Assembly: GCA_040752895.1 (NCBI GenBank)
Contig: JBFMHN010000003.1
Location: 62,001 to 126,000 of the forward strand
Reading direction: 5' to 3'
Length of the DNA: 64,000 nt
From: Pseudomonadota bacterium
Lineage (GTDB): Bacteria; Pseudomonadota; Alphaproteobacteria; GCA-2746255
Part shown: piece by piece, positions 7,481 to 15,318 of the stretch
How the letters are laid out: each line of letters opens with the position of its first letter
Position numbering within the stretch: position 1 is the stretch's first letter
Translations under genes and position numbers: made by a program
The notes under the pieces: model-generated
The model's input: only the letters and a program-made list of their open reading frames with translations
Databases searched by the model: none
What the model was told of the DNA's origin: nothing

Positions 7481-7494
7481 TTGATTTAAATCAA
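7481..7494 (-). promoter_or_regulatory. FNR/FixK-type binding site
   Basis: TTGATTTAAATCAA is a perfect match to the TTGATnnnnATCAA anaerobox and sits inside an 18-bp perfect palindrome (7479-7496). It is upstream of the minus-strand P460-type gene (ATG at 7383) and downstream of the terminator of the next gene, so it most likely controls the P460 gene in response to low oxygen or nitrogen oxides. Confidence 0.75.
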
Positions 7495-7528
7495 CTCACG
7501 GCTAGCGGCGCCCTCTCAAGGATGGGGC

Positions 7529-7557
7529 AAAAAAAGGGGAGCGCCGAAGCGCTCCCC
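7529..7557 (-). terminator. Rho-independent terminator after the Cys-free P460-like gene
   Basis: On the minus strand: GGGGAGCGC, a TTCG tetraloop, GCGCTCCCC, then seven T. It lies 34 bp after the stop codon of the gene at 7591-8712. Confidence 0.93.
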
Positions 7558-7590
7558 AATGCGTGATTCCGTGCGAACGTACAGACAGGA

Positions 7591-8712
7591 CTAGAAATAA
7601 ATCTTCTTCTTGTACTCATCGGGAATATTAACAAGGTAAGCAGACCTCACGCCTTTTTCTTTCGTGATATCCTGAGCCTTGCCCTTGTCGTCGATTCTCG
7701 TGAATTTCCAGTCGCCGGTCGCGGCGTTGAAGCCTTTCTCCATCTTCTCCATGATGATCAATTCGCCAGCTTTCCAATTAGCGGAGGAACCCGTGCGGTT
7801 CGCATCGCCATGGAAGCTATCCAGCACCAGAATCGTTCCAGCCGGCATTCGGTCGAAGTTACCCCACTCCTCCACCTTGTCGTTCGAATAGAGGTTGATG
7901 TAGTAATCGCCTACGAAGGCGTCGGTATGAAAGGGAACGACATTATAGCGTTTCCATTCGGTGTATTCGGAAACGACCTCGTTGCCGGAAGTTTCCCACT
8001 TCTCGATCATCTTGAAGAGAACAGCGTGGTAGAGCGCATTCGCTTCTTTCTTGGTGAGTTTGTTCTGCGCTTCGAGAGCGGCCTTTTCTTCCGCCGACAT
8101 CAGGTCTTCGCGGCCCACGACTTGACCGCGCACGACCGGTGATTCAATGGCGTTGACGACCAGCGCGTCTCCTTCGCGGTGGACGACGATTTCCCAGTAA
8201 AGTCCGGTCGCGAAAAGCGACGTCACGGCAAGAACGAACAAATCATAGTTGAACGGCTGGCCGGGCCGCACGCGTTGCGCATGGTCTTCGCCAAGGATAT
8301 AGCGTTTGGCGAAACCTTCCGCGAGAAGGTCAACGCCCTCGACCTGGACATCTTTAATGATCTCGCCGTCCTTGAAGGGCCAGCCCTTCGGCGCATAGAA
8401 CGTGCCGGGGTTATCCACCGGGTCCGGGTAGAAGCGGTATTGATTGGGCTCTAGCTTTATGAAGTTCTGACGTGCGGGATTCCCGTCGAACGTCGAATTG
8501 ACGACATTGTATTCATGTCCGCCCCGCATGAACGCCGGTGGCGCGTCCTTTCCTTCGGCAATTTGTTCGAAGGGAAAGAAGGGTACGTGAACGGTTTCCG
8601 CCCTGGCAGATGCGCTCATGGCGAATGCGGCGGTCATCATGACGCCGGTTCCAACCATCAATGGAAGGATCGCTCCGGACGACAGAAGGGACTTCACAAA
8701 ACTTGAACGCAT
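7591..8712 (-). CDS. P460-like secreted protein without any cysteine
   Basis: 373 aa from the ATG at 8712 (GAGGAAA upstream); a GTG at 8727 is an alternative. The signal peptide (about 1-38, ending ASARAE) resembles that of the protein at 3286. Residues about 40-215 form an N-terminal region not seen in the two paralogues. Residues about 220-373 align with the P460 domain (SEYTEWKRYNVVPF, AGTILVLDSF, IIMEKMEKGFNAATGDWKF, IPDEYKKK). The protein contains no cysteine, so the CxxCH heme motif is gone and covalent c-heme attachment is impossible. The possible cross-link position is Leu297. It is either a heme-free derivative or a non-covalent ligand binder. Confidence 0.75.
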   Translation of the reverse strand: MRSSFVKSLLSSGAILPLMVGTGVMMTAAFAMSASARAETVHVPFFPFEQIAEGKDAPPAFMRGGHEYNVVNSTFDGNPARQNFIKLEPNQYRFYPDPVDNPGTFYAPKGWPFKDGEIIKDVQVEGVDLLAEGFAKRYILGEDHAQRVRPGQPFNYDLFVLAVTSLFATGLYWEIVVHREGDALVVNAIESPVVRGQVVGREDLMSAEEKAALEAQNKLTKKEANALYHAVLFKMIEKWETSGNEVVSEYTEWKRYNVVPFHTDAFVGDYYINLYSNDKVEEWGNFDRMPAGTILVLDSFHGDANRTGSSANWKAGELIIMEKMEKGFNAATGDWKFTRIDDKGKAQDITKEKGVRSAYLVNIPDEYKKKIYF

Positions 8713-8895
8713 GGTGTGTTTCCTCACTGTCCTTAAATTTCGATTTGAATATTTTACGTTTTTTGTTGCTAGCGCCCCCTAGGCACCTTGAATTGCTTAA
8801 CATATTTTCAACTGAACGGAAAATCCAGTTATTATCATCTGCCTTCTGCCGCCGACGCCTTTGGACTTAAGGCGCGCCAGTTTTTTTATAACATA

Positions 8896-8909
8896 TTGAT
8901 TTTAATGAA
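8896..8909 (+). promoter_or_regulatory. Weak FNR-like half-matching site
   Basis: TTGATTTTAATGAA matches the FNR consensus at nine of ten informative positions. It lies in the AT-rich 249-bp region between the Cys-free P460-like gene and the divergent DUF6969-like gene, centred about 60 bp before the ATG at 8962. The rest of this intergenic stretch is promoter-like AT-rich sequence with no recognised element. Confidence 0.3.
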
Positions 8910-8961
8910 GAAATAATATTAACCTTTTCGTGCGCTTGGAGACCTAGGGCCCTCTTTTAGA

Positions 8962-9666
8962 ATGCAACGGAACGCCCGACATCCGATTTCCCGACCCCGG
9001 CTTAAGGCCATGCAAGCGGCCGGGCGGGAAGTCCTCGAATACCACCGCCTTCTCGACAAGACGGACGACAATATCGTCGGCGAATTGCTTCGCGGCCAGG
9101 GCACTTTCTATCAATGGAACCACTACCCCGAGGGGGACGCCTTCGATGCGGAAACCCATTCCCAGTACTACTACCATGCGCACCGAGGGGATCGGGAGGA
9201 ACACGGCCACTTTCACACTTTTCTACGGCCGCAAGGCATGCCGGCGGGCATCCGGCCGGCGCCTTTGTCCGATCTTGCACTGCCGGAGGGCGAGAACGCG
9301 GCCCTCAGTCACCTGGTTGCCATTGCCATGGACGACTATGGCTATCCGATCAGCCTTTTCACCACGAATCGCTGGGTGACGGGCGAGGTTTGGTACGCGG
9401 CGAAGGACGTTTGCCGGATGGTGAAAGTCTTCAAAATGGATCAGGCGCGCCCCTCCTTGCCGGTTAACCGCTGGATCACGGCCATGCTTCGATTCTTTGA
9501 GATGGAAATCTTCGATCTCGTTGCACGCCGAGACGTTTCCGTCCGCGCGTGGCAGGAAAAATATCCGGATCGAAACGTTTACGAGGATCGGGCGCTCGAG
9601 ATCACTTCCGAGATGCCGATTTCCGTGGAGGACAGGCTCCGCCAAATCGAAGAGATGCTCCGATAG
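8962..9666 (+). CDS. DUF6969-like conserved hypothetical protein
   Basis: 234 aa from ATG 8962, with no signal peptide. Recognisable conserved stretches are GTFYQWNHYPEGDAFD, THSQYYYHAHRGDREEHGHF and VAIAMDDYGYPISLFTTNRW. The His/Tyr-rich centre (residues about 50-85) could hold metal ligands. The call to DUF6969 rests on memory of the family pattern and no function is known. It stands alone on the plus strand, convergent with the cytochrome c gene. Confidence 0.6.
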   Translation: MQRNARHPISRPRLKAMQAAGREVLEYHRLLDKTDDNIVGELLRGQGTFYQWNHYPEGDAFDAETHSQYYYHAHRGDREEHGHFHTFLRPQGMPAGIRPAPLSDLALPEGENAALSHLVAIAMDDYGYPISLFTTNRWVTGEVWYAAKDVCRMVKVFKMDQARPSLPVNRWITAMLRFFEMEIFDLVARRDVSVRAWQEKYPDRNVYEDRALEITSEMPISVEDRLRQIEEMLR

Positions 9667-9703
9667 CCACTTTCTCTCCTTTTTAACGGGGGCTCTCACG
9701 AAA

Positions 9704-9736
9704 ACGGCGCCGCGTCCTTTTCGGGCGCGGCGCCGT
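9704..9736. terminator. GC-rich hairpin between convergent genes
   Basis: A perfect 11-bp stem (ACGGCGCCGCG / CGCGGCGCCGT) with an 11-nt loop lies between two convergent stops. On the minus strand it is followed by TTTTCG, so it best serves the cytochrome c gene. On the plus strand there is no U tract. Confidence 0.65.
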
Positions 9737-9758
9737 CAGGCAAGCATAGCGGGTAAGG

Positions 9759-10139
9759 CTACTTTGCCGCTTGTTTCAAATAGGCGATCAGATTCTCGCG
9801 GTCGTCTTCCTTCTTCAGGCCCGGGAAGGCCATCTTGTTGCCCGGAACGACTGCTTTCGAGTCGGCAAGATACTTCGAGAGGGTCTCCGCGTCCCAGGTG
9901 ATATCGGCTTTTTGCATCGCGTCCGAATAGCTAAAGCCTTCCGCCATTCCCGATTTGCGGCCAAAAATGCCGGCCAAGGACGGGCCCACCTTGTGCTTGC
10001 CCGCTTCCAGCGTGTGACAGGCCATGCATTTTTTGAAAACCTTCTCGCCCTTTGCCGCATCGCCGTCGGCCAGGGCAGACCCGCTGGCGAGGACGCCGAG
10101 GAAGGCAACGGCAAGACCTAGAAACTTCGATACTTTCAT
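9759..10139 (-). CDS. Class I cytochrome c (c550/c2-like)
   Basis: 126 aa with a signal peptide to about residue 24 (SALADG). The heme motif CMACH is at 38-42, and GNKMAFPG supplies the axial Met103, so this is a low-spin monoheme periplasmic electron carrier of the c2/c550 type. It lies 127 bp downstream of pqqE on the same strand. Because PQQ alcohol dehydrogenases need a soluble cytochrome c acceptor, it may serve one, but that is context only. It could equally serve general respiration. Confidence 0.9.
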   Translation of the reverse strand: MKVSKFLGLAVAFLGVLASGSALADGDAAKGEKVFKKCMACHTLEAGKHKVGPSLAGIFGRKSGMAEGFSYSDAMQKADITWDAETLSKYLADSKAVVPGNKMAFPGLKKEDDRENLIAYLKQAAK

Positions 10140-10266
10140 CTATTTTCTCCAGAACGTTCGAGGCCCGTAAAACCGGCCGACAGTATCCAAAAGATATAAG
10201 CGCCTTGCAACCCATTCCCCGTCGCTTGTAGCCGGAATAGGCCATTTTTGGCCGCGCGCTAGCCGT

Positions 10267-11355
10267 CTAGCTGCCCATCCGGCGGTAGCGGAAGGGTGGG
10301 GGCTCGCGAAGGGTCTCGCTTGCCGCCAGCTCTTGCATGCGGTGGTGCTCCGGGGAAAGTTCGCAGACCGGGTCGGTGTTGGCGGCGTTGCCCGTCAGCA
10401 GCAGGGCTTGGCAGCGGCAACCGCCCCAGTCGACCTCGCGCCGGTCGCAGGACCGGCAGGGTTCCGGCATCCAGCCGGTGCCGCGGAAACGCCGGAAGGC
10501 TCCCGATTCTTCCCAGATGTCGGCAAGGCTCTTCTCCCGGACGCTCTCGAAACGAAGGTCCGGGATCGTCTCGGCGGCGTGGCAGGGGAGCGCCCTGCCC
10601 GAGGGGGTGACATTCAGGAATTGGTTGCCCCACCCGCCCATGCAGGCCTTCGGGTATTTTGCGTGATAGTCCGGCGGAACGTAATCGATGGCGAGCACGC
10701 CGGTCAGGCGTTCCTTGGCCTCGGCGGCGACGGCGTTTGCCGCTTCGAGCTGCTCGCGATCGGGCAGAAGTGCTGCTCGGTTGGCGATAGCCCAGCCATA
10801 GTATTGGGCATGGGCAATCTCCAGCCGGCCGGCGCCAAGCTCAAGAGCCAGGGCGATCACCTCGCTTAAGCGCTCCAGATTTTGGCGATGGAAGACGCAA
10901 TTGATTGTAAGCGCAAGGCCCGCCTCGCGCACGCGACGGGCGGCCTTGAGCTTCTTTTCATGCGCACCGGGAGACCCCGCGACGCGATCGGCGGGCCCGG
11001 CGGTTGCGTCCTGAAGGCTTAGCTGCACGTGTTCGAGGCCGGCTTCGGCAAGGGCCGTCACCTTTGCTTCGTCCAGGAGGATGCCGGAAGTGATCAGATT
11101 CGTATAAAGTCCAAGCGCGCTTGCATGTCGAACAAGGTCCGAAAGGTCCTTGCGAAGAAGTGGCTCGCCCCCGGAAAAATGGACCTGATAGACGCCAAGC
11201 GAAGCCGCTTCTTCCAGCACGCGGCGCCATTCCTCCGTCGCAAGCTCGGTTTTGGCGTCCTCGAGGGCAACCGGGTTCGAGCAATAGGGGCACCGCAGCG
11301 GGCAGCGATGCGTAAGTTCCGCCAACAAGGCAAGCGGTGGCGAAGGTGGCTTCAT
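10267..11355 (-). CDS. pqqE: PqqA peptide cyclase (radical SAM)
   Basis: 362 aa from the ATG at 11355, whose ATGA overlaps the pqqD stop. PqqE makes the Glu-Tyr carbon-carbon crosslink in PqqA, the first committed PQQ step. The radical-SAM motif CPLRCPYC is near residues 18-25, HFSGGEPLLRKDL follows, and the C-terminal SPASM cysteines include CMGGWGNQFLNVTPSGRALPC and CRSCDRREVDWGGCRCQ. Last gene of pqqABCDE. Confidence 0.97.
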   Translation of the reverse strand: MKPPSPPLALLAELTHRCPLRCPYCSNPVALEDAKTELATEEWRRVLEEAASLGVYQVHFSGGEPLLRKDLSDLVRHASALGLYTNLITSGILLDEAKVTALAEAGLEHVQLSLQDATAGPADRVAGSPGAHEKKLKAARRVREAGLALTINCVFHRQNLERLSEVIALALELGAGRLEIAHAQYYGWAIANRAALLPDREQLEAANAVAAEAKERLTGVLAIDYVPPDYHAKYPKACMGGWGNQFLNVTPSGRALPCHAAETIPDLRFESVREKSLADIWEESGAFRRFRGTGWMPEPCRSCDRREVDWGGCRCQALLLTGNAANTDPVCELSPEHHRMQELAASETLREPPPFRYRRMGS

Positions 11356-11639
11356 GGGACGAGGATCCCTTCGTCTGCGAGGCCTTGCAGAAGCTCCAGA
11401 ACGTCCTTTTCGATCGTCTTGCGCGAAGCTTGGTAGCGCTCGGCGAGTCCCTCGATCATCTCGCCCACCGAAACCTTTCCATCGCACAGCTTCAAGACTT
11501 CGATGGCGATCTCATCCGGCACGTAAAGCCGCTCGGGCGCCAGCACGACCCAGCGGTCGCGCTTTTCATCGAAACGAAGCCGGACGTGGGGGGTGAGCCG
11601 AGGCTTTGATTCGCCCTCCAGCAGGTGCCGCCCGTTCAT
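11352..11639 (-). CDS. pqqD: PQQ biosynthesis chaperone PqqD
   Basis: 95 aa, starting at the ATG at 11639 that overlaps the pqqC stop (ATGA). PqqD binds the PqqA peptide and presents it to PqqE. Typical features are PHVRLRFDEKRDRWVVLAPE near the start, LKLCDGKVSV in the middle, and a C-terminal DVLELLQGLADEGIL. The longer in-frame start at 11735 lies inside pqqC and is not used. Confidence 0.96.
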   Translation of the reverse strand: MNGRHLLEGESKPRLTPHVRLRFDEKRDRWVVLAPERLYVPDEIAIEVLKLCDGKVSVGEMIEGLAERYQASRKTIEKDVLELLQGLADEGILVP

Positions 11640-12376
11640 GGGTTCTCCTGCGGCCGGAAGGCGCCGGGGGGCACCTTGCCGGGTTCGACATAGGCGTGAT
11701 GCAGCGCGTCGAGCTGCGCCCATAGCATGTTGCACTTGAAGCGCAGCGCCTGCAAAACACCGGCTTGCGTTTCCGCCGTTCGCGCTTCCCGCTTGACGTA
11801 GTCGAGGGTGAAGTCGGCGTCCCGTGTCGCCTGGTCCAGACGCTTGCGGAAGTAGGCAAGCGTTGCCTCGCTGACGAAGTCATAATGTTCCAGCATCCCG
11901 GCGATACGCTCGCGGTGAATTTTCGGCGCGAAGAGTTCTGTAAGCGAAGAGGCGATTCCTTCCAGAAGCGGCCGTTCGCGAACGAAGTGGACGTACGCCT
12001 CGACGGCGAACTGCGTGGCCGGCAAGACCCCTTTCATGGCGACAACGTCCTCGCGGGCTAGGTCAAGCCCGTCCGTAAGTTTCAGCCAGCGCGCGATGCC
12101 GCCCTCGCGTTCCGGCGTGCCGTCGTGGTCCTCGATGCGTACGCGCCAGGTGCGCCGCAAGGCCGGGTCCGTCATCCGGGAAAGTAAGGTGGCGTCCTTG
12201 ATCGGGATATGCGCCTGGTAGCAGTAGCGGTTGAGGGCCCAAGCCTGCACCTGGCCTTTCCGCAGTTTTCCGCCGTGGAGAAGGGCGTGGAAGGGATGCT
12301 TGTCATGGTAACGCTCCTCCCCGATCGCGCGAAGCGCCGCTTCCAGCGCCTCCGGTGTCAAAGGGGGGCCGCTCAC
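11636..12376 (-). CDS. pqqC: Pyrroloquinoline-quinone synthase
   Basis: 246 aa, starting at a GTG at 12376 that overlaps the pqqB stop (GTGA). PqqC is the cofactor-free oxidase that closes the ring and performs the final oxidation to PQQ. Family hallmarks present are YHDKHPFHALLHGGKL at the N-terminus, NRYCYQAHIPIKDA, and the helical EHYDFVSEATLAYFRKRL region. The length is normal for PqqC (about 240-250 aa). Confidence 0.97.
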   Translation of the reverse strand: MSGPPLTPEALEAALRAIGEERYHDKHPFHALLHGGKLRKGQVQAWALNRYCYQAHIPIKDATLLSRMTDPALRRTWRVRIEDHDGTPEREGGIARWLKLTDGLDLAREDVVAMKGVLPATQFAVEAYVHFVRERPLLEGIASSLTELFAPKIHRERIAGMLEHYDFVSEATLAYFRKRLDQATRDADFTLDYVKREARTAETQAGVLQALRFKCNMLWAQLDALHHAYVEPGKVPPGAFRPQENP

Positions 12377-13308
12377 AGCCGGATCTCCATCCCGTCTTGG
12401 GCCACTTCCCAGCCTTCCCCCGTTGCGATCGCGCGTTCGGGCGAATCCTCTATCAGCACGGGGTTCGTGTTGTTGATATGCACGAAGACCTTCCGTTTCA
12501 CCCGTAGCGGTCGGAAGGCAGCAAGGGTTCCGTCTTCGCCCGAGATGCTCATATGACCCATCCGTTTGCCCGTCTTGGCGCCGACCCCGGTCGCGATCAT
12601 TTCATCGTCTTGCCAAAGCGTTCCGTCGAAGCAGACGAGCGGCGCTTCGCGCAAGCGTTCCGCCAGCCCCTCCGGGAAGGCGGCGCAGGCGGGGATGTAA
12701 TAAAAATAGCTGTCCTCGGCCGCGGATGCCACTCGCAGGGCGATCGTGTCTTCCGGCACGCTTCCGAAATTGGGTCCGGCTTTTGGGTTCTCCAGATAAA
12801 GTGCGACCTTGCCGGGGACGGTGAAGGCCTCGACCACGAGGCCGGAAGGCTCGCCCGCGGCATTCTCGAGCGGCATCGGCAAATCCAGGGTAAAGGTTTT
12901 CCGCTGGACGAACGCTGGGTTGAGCGCATGGAAAACGCGGTTCGCGGAAAGCGTCTCCTGCACGCGGTTCGTCGCGTAAAGGCTTAAAGGCTCGCTCTCG
13001 CGAAGGGTCAGAAGTCCTGCGATATGGTCAATGTCGGCGTTCGTCACGAGGACGCCGCCGATTGGGCTTCCCCGCTTTTTTTCGTCCGCCGGGTGCAGGG
13101 CAGGGTTGTCGGTTATCTGCTGGCGAAGGTCGGGCGAGGCGTTGAGAAGGAACCATGGGCCCTCATCCGCCCGCACCGCCAAGGAAGACTGCGTGCGCGC
13201 ACGCACCCTTTGATCGCCTAGGCGCGCACGCCGGCAGATCGCGCAATTGCAGTTCCACTGAGGGACGCCGCCGCCGGCCGCCGATCCCAGGACGAGAATC
13301 TGCAACAC
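12373..13308 (-). CDS. pqqB: PqqB, metallo-beta-lactamase-fold PQQ biosynthesis protein
   Basis: 311 aa. The start is a GTG at 13308 with an AGGAGG ribosome-binding site 7 bp upstream. The N-terminus LQILVLGSAAGGGVPQWNC with CNCAICRRA is diagnostic. TNADIDHIAGLL is the metal-binding loop, degenerate compared with HxHxDH as in other PqqB. PqqB is thought to hydroxylate the crosslinked tyrosine and to aid PQQ release. Second gene of the pqq operon. Confidence 0.97.
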   Translation of the reverse strand: MLQILVLGSAAGGGVPQWNCNCAICRRARLGDQRVRARTQSSLAVRADEGPWFLLNASPDLRQQITDNPALHPADEKKRGSPIGGVLVTNADIDHIAGLLTLRESEPLSLYATNRVQETLSANRVFHALNPAFVQRKTFTLDLPMPLENAAGEPSGLVVEAFTVPGKVALYLENPKAGPNFGSVPEDTIALRVASAAEDSYFYYIPACAAFPEGLAERLREAPLVCFDGTLWQDDEMIATGVGAKTGKRMGHMSISGEDGTLAAFRPLRVKRKVFVHINNTNPVLIEDSPERAIATGEGWEVAQDGMEIRL

Positions 13309-13367
13309 CCGACGCCTCCTATTTTGGGTGGTTCCTTGTGGATCGTGTAAAACTTAAAGGGGTGAGA

Positions 13368-13451
13368 TCAGCCTTCCGCGCAGGCGTACGCGTTGATCTC
13401 AAGGCCGATGCGGATCATTTGGATCCGAGGCTTTCTCCACCGCTTCCGCAT
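13368..13451 (-). CDS. pqqA: PQQ precursor peptide PqqA (27 aa)
   Basis: A 27-codon gene found by reading the minus strand upstream of pqqB: ATG at 13451, TGA at 13370-13368. The C-terminal part is IGLEINAYACAEG. Glu18 and Tyr22 have the required E-x-x-x-Y spacing and sit in the GLEINAYACAE motif typical of PqqA. The N-terminus MRKRWRKPRIQ is basic, with the usual early Trp and Lys-Pro. AAAGGAAA precedes the start. It lies 60 bp upstream of pqqB, the normal operon order. The peptide is cut and remodelled into PQQ itself. Confidence 0.93.
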   Translation of the reverse strand: MRKRWRKPRIQMIRIGLEINAYACAEG

Positions 13452-13564
13452 ATCCGTTTCCTTTGGCCGTGTTATCTTTTCGTTTCCGACAATTCCATGC
13501 AAAGTATGACCTTTCCACGCCGAGGGAGGCAAGGGCTTTGTCGAAGGCGAGAAAGGGCGTCGTA

Positions 13565-14566
13565 ATGCCGCTATGGCAAACCATTTGGAAACCGGCCGCG
13601 GCCTTTCTTGCCAGCGCGTTCGCGTTGCTTGCCGCCCATGCCGCCGCCGCGGAAAAGGCTTCGCCGATCCGCCTTGCCGTGCTCGAATATGGCTCCCTTG
13701 CCTGGGAACTTGAGGTGATCGCGCACCACGGGCTTGACCGGAAGCACGGATTCGCGCTTGAGCGTGTGGGCCTTGCCGGCACCCAGGCCTTGCAGGTGGC
13801 GCTTCAGGCGGGCCGGGTGGACGTCGTCCTTTCCGACTGGCTATGGGTTTCCAGGGTTCGTCAGGGAGGGTCCGACGTCACCTTTGCACCTTATGGCGCC
13901 TGGGCGGGCGGGCTTGTCGTACCGGCGGACTCTTCAATTGGGTCTTTCGCCAGCCTTCGCGGTCGCCGCCTGGGCGTGGCGGGTGGGGCGATCGACAAGA
14001 ACTGGCTTCTTTTGCAAGCCGTGGCCGCCAGGGAGGAAGGGATGCAACTTGCCGAGGCAGGGGACGTCGTCTTTGGTGCCCCGCCGCTTTTGCGATCGGA
14101 ACTGGAAGCCGGCCGTGTGGACGCCGTGCTTACCTATTGGCAGGACGTGGCGATGCTGGAAGCGAGCGGATTTCGTAAACTTACCGACACCGAGGCGGTT
14201 GCGAAGCGCTTGGGCATTGATCGCCGTGTCCCCTTTCTGGGTTACGTCTTTTCGGAAAGCTGGGCGGAGCGAAATTTCGAGGCGGTGCGGGGTTTCCTCG
14301 CCGCCTCCCGCGAGGCGAAGGCGATCCTTCGTGAATCGGATTCGGAATGGGACCGGATCGCCCCGCTTACCCGGGCGACAAATGCGACCCAGCTTCATGC
14401 CGTGCGGGATGCGTATCGACGGGGCCTTCTCGAACACTGGGGAAGCGAGGAACGCCGATCCGCCCATGCTCTCTTCCAAATTCTTTCGGAAATCGGCGGG
14501 AAGGCGGTGACGGGAGGGTACGACGCCCTTGCCGCGGGAACGTTCTGGGAAGGGGACCGTTTTTGA
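13565..14566 (+). CDS. ABC transporter substrate-binding protein, NitT/TauT (SsuA) type
   Basis: 333 aa. The ATG at 13565 begins a signal peptide (about 1-29, AAHAAAAEK). The body follows the NMT1/SsuA-like periplasmic binding fold: IAHHGLDRKHGFALERVGL, QALQVALQAGRVDVVLSDWL, LRGRRLGVAGG, and ELEAGRVDAVLTYW. It is the first gene of a three-gene importer (binding protein, permease, ATPase) divergent from pqqA. The ligand is unknown. Linkage to PQQ suggests an alcohol, organic acid or a PQQ-enzyme-related nutrient. Confidence 0.88.
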   Translation: MPLWQTIWKPAAAFLASAFALLAAHAAAAEKASPIRLAVLEYGSLAWELEVIAHHGLDRKHGFALERVGLAGTQALQVALQAGRVDVVLSDWLWVSRVRQGGSDVTFAPYGAWAGGLVVPADSSIGSFASLRGRRLGVAGGAIDKNWLLLQAVAAREEGMQLAEAGDVVFGAPPLLRSELEAGRVDAVLTYWQDVAMLEASGFRKLTDTEAVAKRLGIDRRVPFLGYVFSESWAERNFEAVRGFLAASREAKAILRESDSEWDRIAPLTRATNATQLHAVRDAYRRGLLEHWGSEERRSAHALFQILSEIGGKAVTGGYDALAAGTFWEGDRF

Positions 14567-15318
14567 ACAGGACCCGGTGGAAGGAAATTGGCCTACGACT
14601 TGCTTCCTTTCTCCTCTTGCTTCTGGCCTGGGAGCTGGGCGCGATGGCGCTCGGCAGCCGCCTCCTGCCGCCGCCGGGTGCCGTTCTTTTCGTCCTGATC
14701 GAGGGCACGCAGAGCGGCGAAATTCCCCACCACATCGCCATTACACTTGCCCGCGTGGCGGCAAGCTTCGTGCTGGCCATGGCGATCGGGTCCGCTATCG
14801 GCATTGCAATGGGGCGTTCTCCTCTGCTTGACCGCCTGTTCGACAGTTGGCTCGTTATTTTCCTTAACGTGCCGGCGCTGATCGTCATTCTGTTGGCCTA
14901 TGTTTGGTTCGGGCTGGTCGAGGCGTCGGCGATTCTGGCCGTGGCGGTGAACAAGATTCCGAACGTCGCGGTCACCTTGCGCGAGGGAGCCCGCGCCCTT
15001 GATCGCGACCTCCTCGAAATGGCGCGGAGTTTCCGTCTTGGTCCCTTCCGGATGCTTCGCCATGTCATCCTGCCGCAACTTTCACCCTATTTTCTGGCGT
15101 CCGCCCGATCGGGTTTGGCGTTGATCTGGAAGATTGTCCTCGTCGTCGAGCTGCTTGGGCGCAGCGACGGCGTCGGCTTCCAGCTGCACCTCTATTTTCA
15201 GTTGTTCGATGTCGCTTCGATCCTCGCCTACACGGTCGCTTTCATCGCCATCGTGCTGGTAATCGAAATGGTGGCGTTTCGCCCGCTTGATCGTCTGGCG
15301 TTCCGGTGGCGGCGATGA
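14563..15318 (+). CDS. ABC transporter permease, NitT/TauT type
   Basis: 251 aa. The best start is TTG 14563, which overlaps the preceding TGA; the next ATG falls inside the first membrane helix. There are about six membrane helices. The EAA loop EGARALDRDLLEMARSFRLG, followed by GPFRMLRHVILPQLSPYF, marks the binding-protein-dependent permease fold (BPD_transp_1, SsuC/TauC group). It is translationally coupled to both neighbours. Confidence 0.88.
   Translation: MNRTRWKEIGLRLASFLLLLLAWELGAMALGSRLLPPPGAVLFVLIEGTQSGEIPHHIAITLARVAASFVLAMAIGSAIGIAMGRSPLLDRLFDSWLVIFLNVPALIVILLAYVWFGLVEASAILAVAVNKIPNVAVTLREGARALDRDLLEMARSFRLGPFRMLRHVILPQLSPYFLASARSGLALIWKIVLVVELLGRSDGVGFQLHLYFQLFDVASILAYTVAFIAIVLVIEMVAFRPLDRLAFRWRR

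Noticed and set aside
10241-10256. GGCCATTTTTGGCC as a terminator after pqqE
   Set aside because: The stem is only 5 bp and no U tract follows, so it is too weak to call.
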